A stretch of DNA of 9,423 nucleotides, from the NCBI GenBank assembly GCA_003486705.1, contig DNGE01000181.1:7401-16823 (forward strand), read 5' to 3'. The translations under genes were made by a program, and so were the position numbers. Below, piece after piece: positions 1 to 6,393 of this stretch (position 1 is the stretch's first letter; each line of letters begins with the position of its first letter). Under the pieces are notes generated by a model. It had not been told where the DNA came from. It saw only the letters and a program-made list of their open reading frames with translations, and made no database searches. Source of the DNA: Bacillota bacterium (GTDB lineage: Bacteria; Bacillota_I; Bacilli_A; MOL361; Turicibacteraceae).

Positions 1-699
1 TAACTCAGCTAAGATAGCTTTTACTTCTTCTTCATTATGAATCTCTAGCTTTTTACCACTTTTCTTCATTAGTTCTGCTTCAATTTGAGATTTTTCCTTC
101 CCAAACATCGCATGAATTGACCAGTATTCTTCACTTTGAAACGCCTGAACTTCCTTCTCACGTTCAACAATTAACTTTAAGGCAACCGATTGTACACGAC
201 CAGCACTTTTACTTTTGATTTTACTCTGTAATAATTTACTTAATTTAAAACCAATAATACGGTCTAAAATTCTTCGGCTTTCTTGTGATTTAACTAAGTC
301 CATATCCACTTTACGTGGATGTTTAATAGCTTCTAAAATCGCATCTTTTGTAATCTCATTAAAAACAATACGACTTTCTTCATCTAAATCTAATCCTAAT
401 ACATCCGCTAAGTGCCAACTAATTGCCTCACCTTCGCGGTCAGGATCGGTTGCCAGATAAACAGCATCGCAATCTTTAGCTGCTTTTTTTAATTCTTTAA
501 TTAATTTTGCCTTACCTGTTACATTTTTATAATTAGGTTTAAACTGATCTTCCACATCAACACCTAATCCTCCAGGTCCACTTGTTGCTAAATCACGTAT
601 ATGTCCAACACTTGATAAGACCGTATAATCTTCTCCAAGATAATTTTCAATCGTTTTAGCTTTAGCAGGCGACTCTACAATTACTAATTTTTTCCCCAT
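1..699 (-). CDS. topA: DNA topoisomerase I, N-terminal part (runs off window)
   Basis: Type IA topoisomerase that relaxes negatively supercoiled DNA by nicking one strand through a 5'-phosphotyrosine link. Only the first 233 codons are present; the family is usually near 700 residues, so the catalytic tyrosine region and zinc-finger tail lie outside. The visible part is the TOPRIM domain: the start MGKKLVIVESPAKAKTIENY with the invariant Glu9, the GHIRDL segment (32-37), and the acidic ATDPDREGEA motif (83-92) whose Asp85/Asp87/Glu89 bind magnesium. It is followed by the SAGRVQSVALKLIVERE segment typical of domain IV. The ATG at 699 has an AAAGGTG ribosome binding site 7 bases upstream and its own probable promoter at 733-761. 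A terminator separates it from rnhB. No frameshift is seen in the visible part. Confidence 0.97.
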   Translation of the reverse strand, partial: MGKKLVIVESPAKAKTIENYLGEDYTVLSSVGHIRDLATSGPGGLGVDVEDQFKPNYKNVTGKAKLIKELKKAAKDCDAVYLATDPDREGEAISWHLADVLGLDLDEESRIVFNEITKDAILEAIKHPRKVDMDLVKSQESRRILDRIIGFKLSKLLQSKIKSKSAGRVQSVALKLIVEREKEVQAFQSEEYWSIHAMFGKEKSQIEAELMKKSGKKLEIHNEEEVKAILAEL

Positions 700-732
700 T
701 TCTAATCACCTTTTCTAATCTAATTAATCAAT

Positions 733-761
733 TTTATATTTTAATGCTATTTTCATACCAA
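733..761 (-). promoter_or_regulatory. Probable sigma-A promoter of topA
   Basis: On the minus strand TTGGTA (756-761) and TATAAA (733-738) are separated by 17 bases, 4/6 and 5/6 matches to the vegetative consensus. Transcription would start near 726, leaving a leader of about 27 bases before the topA ATG at 699. Because rnhB ends in a strong terminator, topA needs its own promoter, which supports this call. Confidence 0.5.
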
Positions 762-1256
762 TTAATCATCCGCCCCGACACATACTGAAGGGGTTCGCAA
801 TTAAACACATAAATATTACTTTGTTTATATATTCATTGTCAACATAAATCATTTAAATCATAATCAATTATGTACTAATTTATATGTTTTTTATACAATT
901 AATATTAAAATTCCATAACCGAGGCTTGTAAAACAATGTACTTCATTAGACATGACGCACGTATATCAAGCCTTTTTAAAATCTCCCGCTCATTATACCA
1001 ATAAATTCCTTTATGCACTTTTTGTCGATTTTTGACCACAACATCCTTAGACTTCAACCAACTGATTGAATCAAGTTTGAATGTTCAACTGACGCATTTA
1101 AATCTTTAAACGTAGATTTAAGAGCTAAATATCCCTCACCTATTTCCTTTCTAATTAGAGACGGTTATCTAATCTGAATGGATGGTGTTAATCTTAATTG
1201 ATCTATACTTTCGTTACTATTTTAAAATACGTGCTAACCTAGCCTACACTAGCATT
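762..1256. other. Long intergenic region between topA promoter and rnhB terminator
   Basis: This AT-rich stretch contains no intact gene on either strand. Apart from the possible decayed frame at 905-1221 I see only a weak G/C-paired element (CCCC at 773-776 against GGGG at 790-793 with a long loop), which is not convincing as a terminator or RNA. In many Firmicutes dprA (smf), or sucCD plus dprA, occupies this position between rnhB and topA. Confidence 0.6.
905..1221 (-). pseudogene. Possible decayed reading frame of unknown identity
   Basis: No intact gene lies between topA and rnhB. On the minus strand one frame reads from 1221 to a stop at 1054-1056, with a single internal TAA at 1165-1167, and includes the protein-like stretch EIGEGYLALKSTFKDLNASV. 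A second frame, open from about 1087 to a TAA at 905-907, carries on with SKDVVVKNRQKVHKGIYWYN, EREILKRLDIRAS and more. Joining them needs one frameshift around 1055-1087 and one stop suppressed. The charged, varied residues look coding rather than random, but in DNA this AT-rich such open stretches can arise by chance. I do not recognise a family, and it does not look like DprA. There is no start codon with a convincing ribosome binding site. Confidence 0.25.
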
Positions 1257-1283
1257 AAAAAAAGAACAGTTAAACTGTTCTTT
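1257..1283 (-). terminator. Intrinsic terminator of rnhB
   Basis: A perfect 10-bp stem with a 3-base loop (AAAGAACAGT-TAA-ACTGTTCTTT on the plus strand, 1261-1283) is followed on the minus strand by seven T residues (1263-1257). It begins 5 bases after the rnhB stop codon. It should end rnhB transcription and isolate topA. Confidence 0.9.
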
Positions 1284-1288
1284 CCGCC

Positions 1289-2065
1289 TTAGTTTGAAAC
1301 CTTAGATTTAATCGGTTCAAATGACTTTCGATGTTCTGCTATGATGCCATGTGTTTCAATTGCTTGTAAGTGTTCCTTAGTCCCATACCCCACGTGACGT
1401 TCAAAACCATACTCTGGATGCTCCATCCCTAACTTTTTCATATAAGCATCACGTGTGACCTTAGCTATAATACTCGCTGCAGCAATCGAAACACTTTTTG
1501 AATCACCCTTAATAATACCTGTTTGAGGGATATTTACACGTTCTAATTGCATCGCATCTAAAAGGAGATGCTGAGGCACTGGATCAAGCTTTGCAATTGC
1601 TCGCTCCATTGCAATTTTTGTGGCTTCATATATATTATATCGATCCACTTCTTCACTCGTACACATACCGACCCCAATGCTAATGGCATGCTTTCTAATT
1701 TCATGATAAAAGTATAGTCGCTTACTCTCAGAAAGTTTTTTTGAATCATCGATTCCAAACAACCAACAATCCGCTGGTAAAATGACTGCCGCTGTAATGA
1801 CTGGCCCCGCAATCGGTCCGCGCCCAACCTCATCGACACCTGCAATCAATTCAATTCCTTTATATCTTAATTCATTTTCATATATTGACATTGTTACAAA
1901 CTTTTGTAAATCATCATATTCTTTTTGAATTTTATTCTCATATTGCTTTAATAATTTTTGGACACTCGTGCGCGTATCCTTTTTTAACTCTTCTAATATA
2001 TTCTCATCAACAAAGTCTTGTTGTAATAATTCTTTTATCTCATTCACCTTATAATTTTCAATCAT
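1289..2065 (-). CDS. rnhB: Ribonuclease HII
   Basis: Cuts the RNA strand of RNA/DNA hybrids and starts removal of misincorporated ribonucleotides in the cytoplasm. The 258-residue product has the Bacillus-type layout: a helical N-terminal extension of about 70 residues, then the catalytic domain. Visible motifs are AGVDEVGRGPIAGPV with the acidic pair Asp78/Glu79, DSKKLSESKR, LLLDAM with Asp170, and KGDSKSVSIAAASIIAKVTR with Asp188, completing the DEDD metal site. Length matches the Bacillus subtilis protein (about 255). I chose ATG 2065 because GAAGGGTGAG lies at a proper distance; an in-frame GTG at 2077 is part of that Shine-Dalgarno sequence and is a poor start. It has its own strong promoter and terminator, so it is probably transcribed alone. 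Confidence 0.97.
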   Translation of the reverse strand: MIENYKVNEIKELLQQDFVDENILEELKKDTRTSVQKLLKQYENKIQKEYDDLQKFVTMSIYENELRYKGIELIAGVDEVGRGPIAGPVITAAVILPADCWLFGIDDSKKLSESKRLYFYHEIRKHAISIGVGMCTSEEVDRYNIYEATKIAMERAIAKLDPVPQHLLLDAMQLERVNIPQTGIIKGDSKSVSIAAASIIAKVTRDAYMKKLGMEHPEYGFERHVGYGTKEHLQAIETHGIIAEHRKSFEPIKSKVSN

Positions 2066-2112
2066 GCAGCAGCTCACCCTTCGTGTATATAAAAAAAAGC
2101 GACAACTTTAAA

Positions 2113-2141
2113 ATAATACCAACGTTTTATATATTAGTCAA
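2113..2141 (-). promoter_or_regulatory. Strong sigma-A promoter of rnhB
   Basis: On the minus strand TTGACT (2136-2141) and TATTAT (2113-2118) stand 17 bases apart, each 5/6 to consensus, and the -10 box is preceded by TGG, making an extended -10 element. Transcription should start near 2106, about 40 bases before the rnhB ATG. It lies between the rbgA terminator and rnhB. Confidence 0.8.
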
Positions 2142-2204
2142 TAATGTAACGAAAAGTGTAATAAAATGTTATTATTTTAACATAACATCATCTCATCAGG
2201 CAAG

Positions 2205-2242
2205 AAAAAAGCGAACACTTTTTCGCAAAAGTGCTCGCTTTT
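2205..2242 (-). terminator. Intrinsic terminator of rbgA
   Basis: A stem of 16 pairs with one G-U wobble (AAAAGCGAGCACTTTT against AAAAGTGTTCGCTTTT on the minus strand) closes a loop of about 4 bases and runs into a T-rich tail at 2210-2205. It begins 3 bases after the rbgA stop. This is one of the most stable hairpins in the window. Confidence 0.92.
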
Positions 2243-2245
2243 CAA

Positions 2246-3124
2246 TTATTTTTTAGCTGATTCCTCTTCTTTAACAAGGTGATCGGGTAATTCAAACGAC
2301 AATTTCCCTAGTTTTAGTGAGCGAATTTCACGAATCATAATTTCGTAAACTTTATCATAATCCACATAACCACCTGATTGTAAGAATCCACGGTTTGTTC
2401 CTATTTCATCAAGTAGAGCAACCTTATCTTCAAATCCTTGTGTCACGCGGTAACGTTCAACCAATGTATTTGGATAATGAGTCCCTAAATAATCTAATGT
2501 ATAAAAAATAACGTCTTCCATTGGAATAATCGTATCTTTAATCGCACCTGTTAAGGCTAAATTATAACCGACACGTTTATCTTCGAACTTAGGCCAAAGC
2601 ACTCCTGGTGTATCTAGAAGTTCTAACTCTTTTCCAACCTTAATCCATTGTTGTGCTTTCGTCACACCCGGACGGTCACCTGTTTGTGCCGCACGGCGAT
2701 TTGCTAAGTTATTCGTTAACGTTGATTTTCCAACGTTAGGAATCCCTAAAATCATGGCACGGATTGGACGTGGACGTAATCCTTTTGCCGCTTCTTTAGC
2801 AAACTTCTCTTTTAAAATTTCTTTAGAAGCTGCTGTAATTTGCTTAATCGCATTTTGATGCAATGCATCAATTGTAATAGCCATGTGGCCTTGCGACTTA
2901 TAATACGCAATCCATTGTTTTGTTACTTCTGGGTCCGCCATATCTGCTTTATTTAAAATAACTAATTTCGGTTTATGTTTAATAATATCATTCATCATTG
3001 GATTACTTGAAGAGTATGGAATACGTGCATCTAATAATTCAAAGACGATATCGACTAGTGGTAATTTCTCTGTGATTTGACGGCGGGCTTTAGCCATATG
3101 CCCTGGAAACCATTGAACTGTCAT
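2246..3124 (-). CDS. rbgA: Ribosome biogenesis GTPase RbgA (YlqF)
   Basis: GTPase needed for a late step of 50S subunit assembly; it acts on the 45S precursor in the cytoplasm. The 292 residues show the circularly permuted GTPase order of the YlqF/YawG family: G4 NKAD at 58-61 comes before the P-loop GIPNVGKS at 127-134, then the G2 region (RPGVTKAQQW, 151-160) and G3 DTPG at 171-174. The N-terminal MTVQWFPGHMAKARR carries His9, the residue proposed as catalytic in the B. subtilis enzyme. The C-terminal helical domain (about 205-280) contacts rRNA in the family. The ATG has an AAGGAGT site 6 bases upstream. The gap to lepB is 262 bp with a terminator in between; a TATACT at 3181-3186 is a possible -10 box, but no good -35 is present. 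Confidence 0.97.
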   Translation of the reverse strand: MTVQWFPGHMAKARRQITEKLPLVDIVFELLDARIPYSSSNPMMNDIIKHKPKLVILNKADMADPEVTKQWIAYYKSQGHMAITIDALHQNAIKQITAASKEILKEKFAKEAAKGLRPRPIRAMILGIPNVGKSTLTNNLANRRAAQTGDRPGVTKAQQWIKVGKELELLDTPGVLWPKFEDKRVGYNLALTGAIKDTIIPMEDVIFYTLDYLGTHYPNTLVERYRVTQGFEDKVALLDEIGTNRGFLQSGGYVDYDKVYEIMIREIRSLKLGKLSFELPDHLVKEEESAKK

Positions 3125-3362
3125 TGTGTCACTCCTTGTTGTCTATTAAATTGACATCTTAATTTTGTTTATCTGCTATTAGTATAAACGAGTTTTGTAC
3201 TCTATACACCTTAACACAATCTGCTTAAGTTTTAAATCATAAATTTTATAAAAACGTCTGCTTTTTTAGGTGGATGTGGTTAAATCATCCTCTTTGCTCA
3301 TCATTTCTAAACAAAATTCACCCTTCCCACTTCATATCAAACGGCCTTAAACGTGCGCTAAT

Positions 3363-3387
3363 AAAAAAAATGCCCTAACGGACATTT
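3363..3387 (-). terminator. Intrinsic terminator of lepB
   Basis: An 8-bp stem (AAATGTCC/GGGCATTT with one G-U pair, loop GTTA) is followed on the minus strand by eight T residues (3370-3363). The upstream arm reaches the last base of the lepB stop codon, so termination is tight against the gene. Confidence 0.85.
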
Positions 3388-3941
3388 TACTCGACACGAC
3401 CAAAATTTTCAAGCGGCCATTGAATCCAAGTCGCTTTTCCTAGTATTTGTGATTCACTAACAAGACCAATATGGCGGCTATCTTTACTGTGCGGACGATT
3501 ATCACCTAGCACTAAATAATATCCTTCAGGAATGACGTCGCAGTTTTCAAATTGACAGATTTCTTCCAATGTAAAGTCCCAAGTAAACGAATCCATGTAC
3601 GAAATTGAGGCTTTTCCTTCATCTAAAAATGTCTCTTCTACGTACTCGCCATCAATATATAACTTGTCATCTTGATATGTAATTGTTTGCCCTGGCATTC
3701 CAATCACACGTTTAACATAGTAAACATCTTCTGAAAATTCAAACACCACAACATCAAATGGCTCAGGTTCATAATTAAATTCCCATAGTATGACTGAATC
3801 TTCATGATGTAACGTCGGATACATCGACGGTCCATCCACTTTAACTGGCGTAAAAACATATTTATGGACGAGAGTGACAATTAAGAAAATAATGACAAAC
3901 GTCTTAATCCAATCTAATATTTCTAATAAAACTCGCTTCAT
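3387..3941 (-). CDS. lepB: Signal peptidase I
   Basis: Membrane-bound serine protease that removes signal peptides from exported proteins on the outer face of the cytoplasmic membrane. With the chosen start it has 184 residues, the length of B. subtilis SipS. One N-terminal membrane anchor (IKTFVIIFLIVTLVHKYVF) is followed by box B VDGPSMYPTL with the nucleophile Ser39, box D YYVKRVIGMPGQ with the general base Lys77, and box E LGDNRPHSKDSRHIG. It is the single-anchor Gram-positive (P-type) form. I prefer ATG 3941 because GGTGGAG lies 10 bases upstream. An in-frame ATG at 3980 would add 13 residues but has only a weak AGG site. A 258-bp gap containing the rplS terminator, a candidate promoter and palindromes lies upstream, pointing to independent control. 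Confidence 0.95.
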   Translation of the reverse strand: MKRVLLEILDWIKTFVIIFLIVTLVHKYVFTPVKVDGPSMYPTLHHEDSVILWEFNYEPEPFDVVVFEFSEDVYYVKRVIGMPGQTITYQDDKLYIDGEYVEETFLDEGKASISYMDSFTWDFTLEEICQFENCDVIPEGYYLVLGDNRPHSKDSRHIGLVSESQILGKATWIQWPLENFGRVE

Positions 3942-4025
3942 ACCGTATTCACTCCACCCTAAATTTTTATCTCTATTCATTATATGTCAAACCTAATAAT
4001 CTATTATCAACCGTTTTACATTTCT

Positions 4026-4050
4026 TGAAACAGTTTCAGATATAATTTTA
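4026..4050 (-). promoter_or_regulatory. Candidate lepB promoter with overlapping palindromic operator
   Basis: On the minus strand TGGTAAAAT places an extended -10 element (TAAAAT at 4045-4050); the -35 region is poor. Transcription would begin near 4038. The 13-bp perfect inverted repeat TGAAAC-T-GTTTCA occupies 4026-4038, that is about +1 to +13, where a bound repressor would block initiation. It does not fit the CcpA cre spacing. Promoter and operator are both inferred from sequence alone. Confidence 0.4.
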
Positions 4051-4115
4051 CCATAAAATTCAAGATATAGAATGAAAAAGATTATTTTCAACACTTACTG
4101 ACAAAAAAGGTGAAC

Positions 4116-4131
4116 TGACGTCATGACGTCA
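4116..4131. repeat. Tandem TGACGTCA palindrome
   Basis: Two copies of the 8-bp palindrome TGACGTCA stand head to tail, making a 16-bp perfect palindrome. It lies in the rplS-lepB gap, roughly 80-95 bases upstream of the inferred lepB transcription start and downstream of the rplS terminator. A further GCGTCAT occurs at 4142-4148. The position could suit an activator site; function is unknown. Confidence 0.45.
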
Positions 4132-4152
4132 TTTATTTCAAGCGTCATAAAT

Positions 4153-4187
4153 AAAAAAAATGTCCTAAAACATTAGTTTTAGGACAT
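4153..4187 (-). terminator. Intrinsic terminator of rplS
   Basis: A perfect 12-bp stem (ATGTCCTAAAAC/GTTTTAGGACAT, loop TAAT on the minus strand) leads straight into eight T residues (4160-4153). It lies about 50 bases downstream of the rplS stop. Confidence 0.93.
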
Positions 4188-4238
4188 CCTTGTTGCAATT
4201 GAGGTGTTTGTTTTGAAATTTTTAATAATCGGTATCGA

Positions 4239-4589
4239 TTATCGACGCTCTTTAATACGAGCAGCTTTAGCTGATAAGCTACGGATGTAGTTAAGTTTCG
4301 CACGGCGAACTTTACCACGACGAGTAACTTCGATTTTTTCAATGATTGGTGTGTGTAATGGGAAAGTACGTTCTACACCGCATCCGAAAGAAATTTTACG
4401 AACTGTGAAAGTTCCGCTGATTCCATTTCCGTTTTGGCGTTTTAATACTAATCCTTCGAATAACTGAACACGTTCACGGTTACCCTCTTTGATACGTACG
4501 TGAACACGTACTGAATCTCCAGCACGGAATTCAGGTAAGTCTGTTTTTAAATAAGATTTAGTTAATTCATTGATTAATTGTTGACTCAT
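4239..4589 (-). CDS. rplS: 50S ribosomal protein L19
   Basis: Structural protein of the large ribosomal subunit, placed at the 30S-50S interface in the family. The 116 residues align along their whole length with bacterial L19 (about 115 in B. subtilis): LPEFRAGDSVRVHVRIKEGN, RERVQLFEGLVLKR, TFTVRKISFGCGVERTFPLH, PIIEKIEVTRRGKVRRAKLN and the basic tail KAARIKERR. I chose ATG 4589, with GGAG 10 bases upstream. The in-frame GTG at 4598 sits only 2 bases after that Shine-Dalgarno and is not credible. Unlike many relatives it is separated from trmD by 284 bp with a terminator and its own promoter, and it has a structured leader. Confidence 0.97.
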   Translation of the reverse strand: MSQQLINELTKSYLKTDLPEFRAGDSVRVHVRIKEGNRERVQLFEGLVLKRQNGNGISGTFTVRKISFGCGVERTFPLHTPIIEKIEVTRRGKVRRAKLNYIRSLSAKAARIKERR

Positions 4590-4672
4590 TAATCTCACGC
4601 TCCTTCATACGCATGTTCATTCAATTAGATCGAGCTAATTCAGCGGAACAAGGTTCTTGTGCTCCTGGCACA
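4590..4672 (-). ncRNA. Structured rplS leader, possible L19 autoregulatory element
   Basis: The inferred mRNA leader of about 80 bases folds into two local hairpins just before the ribosome binding site: ACAAG/CTTGT with a GGA/TCC extension across a bulge (4645-4665), and AATTAG/CTAATT with a 6-base loop (4623-4640). Rfam describes an L19 leader in low-GC Gram-positives, and position and size suit it, but I cannot score the covariance model here. Confidence 0.4.
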
Positions 4673-4678
4673 TCAAAA

Positions 4679-4707
4679 ATATTACCACACACCCGGGTGT
4701 TTTACAA
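4679..4707 (-). promoter_or_regulatory. Probable rplS promoter with palindromic spacer
   Basis: On the minus strand TTGTAA (4702-4707) and TAATAT (4679-4684) are 17 bases apart, each 4/6 to consensus, and TGG before the -10 box gives an extended -10. The spacer contains the 12-bp perfect palindrome ACACCCGGGTGT (4689-4700), strikingly GC-rich for this DNA and placed where a bound protein would compete with RNA polymerase. Confidence 0.5.
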
Positions 4708-4824
4708 CACTTTTCTTGCTTTTTTTACTTTCCTTCATTCTCCAAGTTATAATCTTACAACAAAGGAAATACTTATGTTCTTTTTTACGTGTTTTTGCTC
4801 ATTTTTTGTCTTTTTTTAAGGGGG

Positions 4825-4850
4825 AAAAGAAAAAGATGACAAATGCCATC
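4825..4850 (-). terminator. Probable intrinsic terminator of rimM-trmD
   Basis: A 6-bp stem GATGGC/GTCATC (one G-U pair, loop ATTT) is followed on the minus strand by TTTTTCTTTT. It lies 24 bases past the trmD stop. It is weaker than the other terminators of the cluster but has a good T-rich tail. Confidence 0.65.
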
Positions 4851-4873
4851 TCTCCTCATTCATTATTTATTCA

Positions 4874-5611
4874 TTATTTAGATTCCGCTTTTAATTGTTC
4901 AATAACCGCCTGATCCGCTGCACTTAAATCAGCCTGCTCTAATAAATCCGGACGTCTTGTGAATGTTCGATATAACGATTGTTCACGGCGCCACTTTTCA
5001 ATCTCTTTATGATTTCCTGATGTTAGCACCGGTGGCACTGTCATCCCACGGAAATCAACCGGACGTGTATATTGCGGGTACTCAAGCAATCCTGTTGAGA
5101 ACGAATCATCCTCATGTGATGCTTGCTTCCCAAGCACATCAGGTAGTAAACGTACCACGGCATCCGTCATGACCATGGCAGCCAGTTCTCCACCTGTGAG
5201 GACATAGTCCCCGATAGACAATTCATCCGTCACTAAATGCTCGCGGATACGCTCGTCGTATCCTTCATAATGACCGCAGATGAACACTAAGTGTTCCTCA
5301 CGGGCAAGTTCCTCCGCTTTCGCTTGCGAGAAACGCTCCCCTTGCGGGCACATCAAGATGACGCGCGGCTTTTTATCCGGGTCGATGCTAATCGACTCCA
5401 CCGCATCAAAGATCGGTTGTGGGGCGAGCAGCATGCCTGCGCCCCCACCGTATGGGTAATCATCTACTTTTTTGTGTTTATTTTCAGAAAAGTCACGGAA
5501 GTTTACCGTGTTCAGCGATACGGCTTTACGCTCTTGAGCACGCTTTAAAATCGAATCATTAAACACGCCATCAAACATTTCAGGGAATAACGTTAAAATA
5601 TCAATACGCAT
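4874..5611 (-). CDS. trmD: tRNA (guanine-N1-)-methyltransferase
   Basis: Uses S-adenosylmethionine to methylate N1 of G37 next to the anticodon of tRNAs reading CNN codons, which prevents +1 frameshifting. The 245 residues are normal length for this dimeric SPOUT enzyme. Visible are the N-terminal MRIDILTLFPEMF, YGGGAGM (54-60), GHYEGYDERI (113-122), the trefoil-knot segment SIGDYVLTGGELA (132-144), catalytic Arg154 and Asp169 in the positions known from the Haemophilus enzyme, LLEYPQYTRP and GNHKEIEKWRR. Its ATG shares one base with the rimM stop (TAATG), with GAAGGG 8 bases upstream inside rimM, so the two are translationally coupled. An 11-bp perfect tandem duplication (4859-4869 and 4870-4880) covers the stop codon. 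Confidence 0.98.
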   Translation of the reverse strand: MRIDILTLFPEMFDGVFNDSILKRAQERKAVSLNTVNFRDFSENKHKKVDDYPYGGGAGMLLAPQPIFDAVESISIDPDKKPRVILMCPQGERFSQAKAEELAREEHLVFICGHYEGYDERIREHLVTDELSIGDYVLTGGELAAMVMTDAVVRLLPDVLGKQASHEDDSFSTGLLEYPQYTRPVDFRGMTVPPVLTSGNHKEIEKWRREQSLYRTFTRRPDLLEQADLSAADQAVIEQLKAESK

Positions 5612-6117
5612 TATAATAACCCTTCTACTTCTTCAATCGTAATTAATTTTTGATCCACATCAACCGATTTAACAATGTGCTCGATGTAAGGAATTAACGC
5701 CTCTTTTTGACCTTGACGTTTCACGACCCAAACATCATTCGCACCCGTTGTTAAAATTTCAGACACTTCTCCAACTTCCTTACCTTCGGTCGTCACCACT
5801 TGGCATCCGATAATTTCAAAATAATAAAACTCATGCTCATCTAAATCTGAAATGTCATCCATTGAGACTAAAAGTGAGCACCCTTTGTATTTTTCAACAT
5901 CATTAATTGAATTTAACTGTTTAAACTTCACTAAATCCGCACCTTTGTGAGCGCGATGTGTTGCGACAACAACAGGAACATGTTGCCCTTCAAACTCAAT
6001 ATATAATTGCGATCCTTTCGCGAAACGCTCCTCTGTAAAATCACTGCTTGCTACAATTTTCACTTCACCTTGTAACGCATGTGTATTAACAATCTTACCA
6101 ACTTGTAAAAATTCCAT
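5611..6117 (-). CDS. rimM: Ribosome maturation factor RimM
   Basis: Binds the 30S head and S19 and assists 16S rRNA processing and subunit assembly. The 168-residue product starts MEFLQVGKIVNTHALQGEVK, the conserved N-terminal barrel motif, and has the RimM/PRC-barrel second half with EFYYFEIIGC, TGANDVWVV and ALIPYIEHIVKSVD. Length agrees with relatives (about 170-180). ATG 6117 is fixed by a near-perfect AAAGGAGG site 7 bases upstream; the longer frame to 6147 would begin upstream of that site. In many Firmicutes ffh, rpsP and a KH-domain gene precede rimM; here an unrelated sigma-factor operon does, so the conserved cluster is broken at this point. A probable promoter lies at 6195-6223. 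Confidence 0.96.
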   Translation of the reverse strand: MEFLQVGKIVNTHALQGEVKIVASSDFTEERFAKGSQLYIEFEGQHVPVVVATHRAHKGADLVKFKQLNSINDVEKYKGCSLLVSMDDISDLDEHEFYYFEIIGCQVVTTEGKEVGEVSEILTTGANDVWVVKRQGQKEALIPYIEHIVKSVDVDQKLITIEEVEGLL

Positions 6118-6194
6118 GATGTATCCTCCTTTTAAAAACAAAACCACTAACCTTAGTATGGCTTTTAAAACTAAAAATTAGCATCTTCTTTATA

Positions 6195-6223
6195 ATGTTA
6201 ATACAATTTCTTGGGATTTTCAA
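6195..6223 (-). promoter_or_regulatory. Candidate promoter of rimM-trmD
   Basis: On the minus strand TTGAAA (6218-6223, 5/6) and TAACAT (6195-6200, 4/6) are 17 bases apart; transcription would start near 6188, about 70 bases before rimM. The leader contains a small dyad ACTAA-GG-TTAGT (6146-6157) of unknown meaning. Confidence 0.45.
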
Positions 6224-6351
6224 TGTTTTGACACGCTTATAACAAAAAGCATTCCCCAATCTTGCATCACTTGATCCCATTTTCAAATAAAAAATAACTT
6301 TTTTAAAGAATGATGCACCTAATTGTAATCAGTAGCACACACGAACAAAAC

Positions 6352-6369
6352 ACATCGTTTAGACGATGT
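6352..6369. other. Stem-loop, 7-bp perfect stem
   Basis: ACATCGT/ACGATGT with a TTAG loop. On the minus strand it is followed by GTTTTGTT, an interrupted T tract, so it may act as a second, weaker terminator for the lipoprotein operon. It lies 25 bases beyond the larger stem-loop at 6394-6426. Confidence 0.45.
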
Positions 6370-6393
6370 CATCATCAAAAATTGAGCATCAGT

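Noticed and set aside
1558..1845. Minus-strand open frame inside rnhB
   Set aside because: Lies wholly within the clearly conserved RNase HII gene in another frame and has no recognisable protein features.
1885..2256. Plus-strand open frame of 123 codons
   Set aside because: Antisense to rnhB, its promoter and the rbgA terminator; composition is typical of antisense AT-rich DNA and no ribosome binding site precedes it.
3125..3362. Short open stretches in the rbgA-lepB gap that could be gene remnants
   Set aside because: They are only 10-20 codons long and in different frames, too short to separate from chance.
3962..3974. TTGACA and TATAAT adjacent on the minus strand just before ATG 3980
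   Set aside because: The TTGACA (3969-3974) and TATAAT boxes abut each other rather than being 17 bases apart, and neither has a good partner at proper spacing.
4124..4177. Tiny plus-strand frame (ATG at 4124) preceded by AAAAAAGGTG
   Set aside because: About 17 codons, read through the tandem palindrome and the rplS terminator hairpin; a coincidence of purine-rich sequence is more likely.
4859..4880. 11-bp perfect tandem duplication over the trmD stop codon
   Set aside because: Probably a simple slippage duplication in AT-rich DNA; it only duplicates the stop region and does not change the protein meaningfully.
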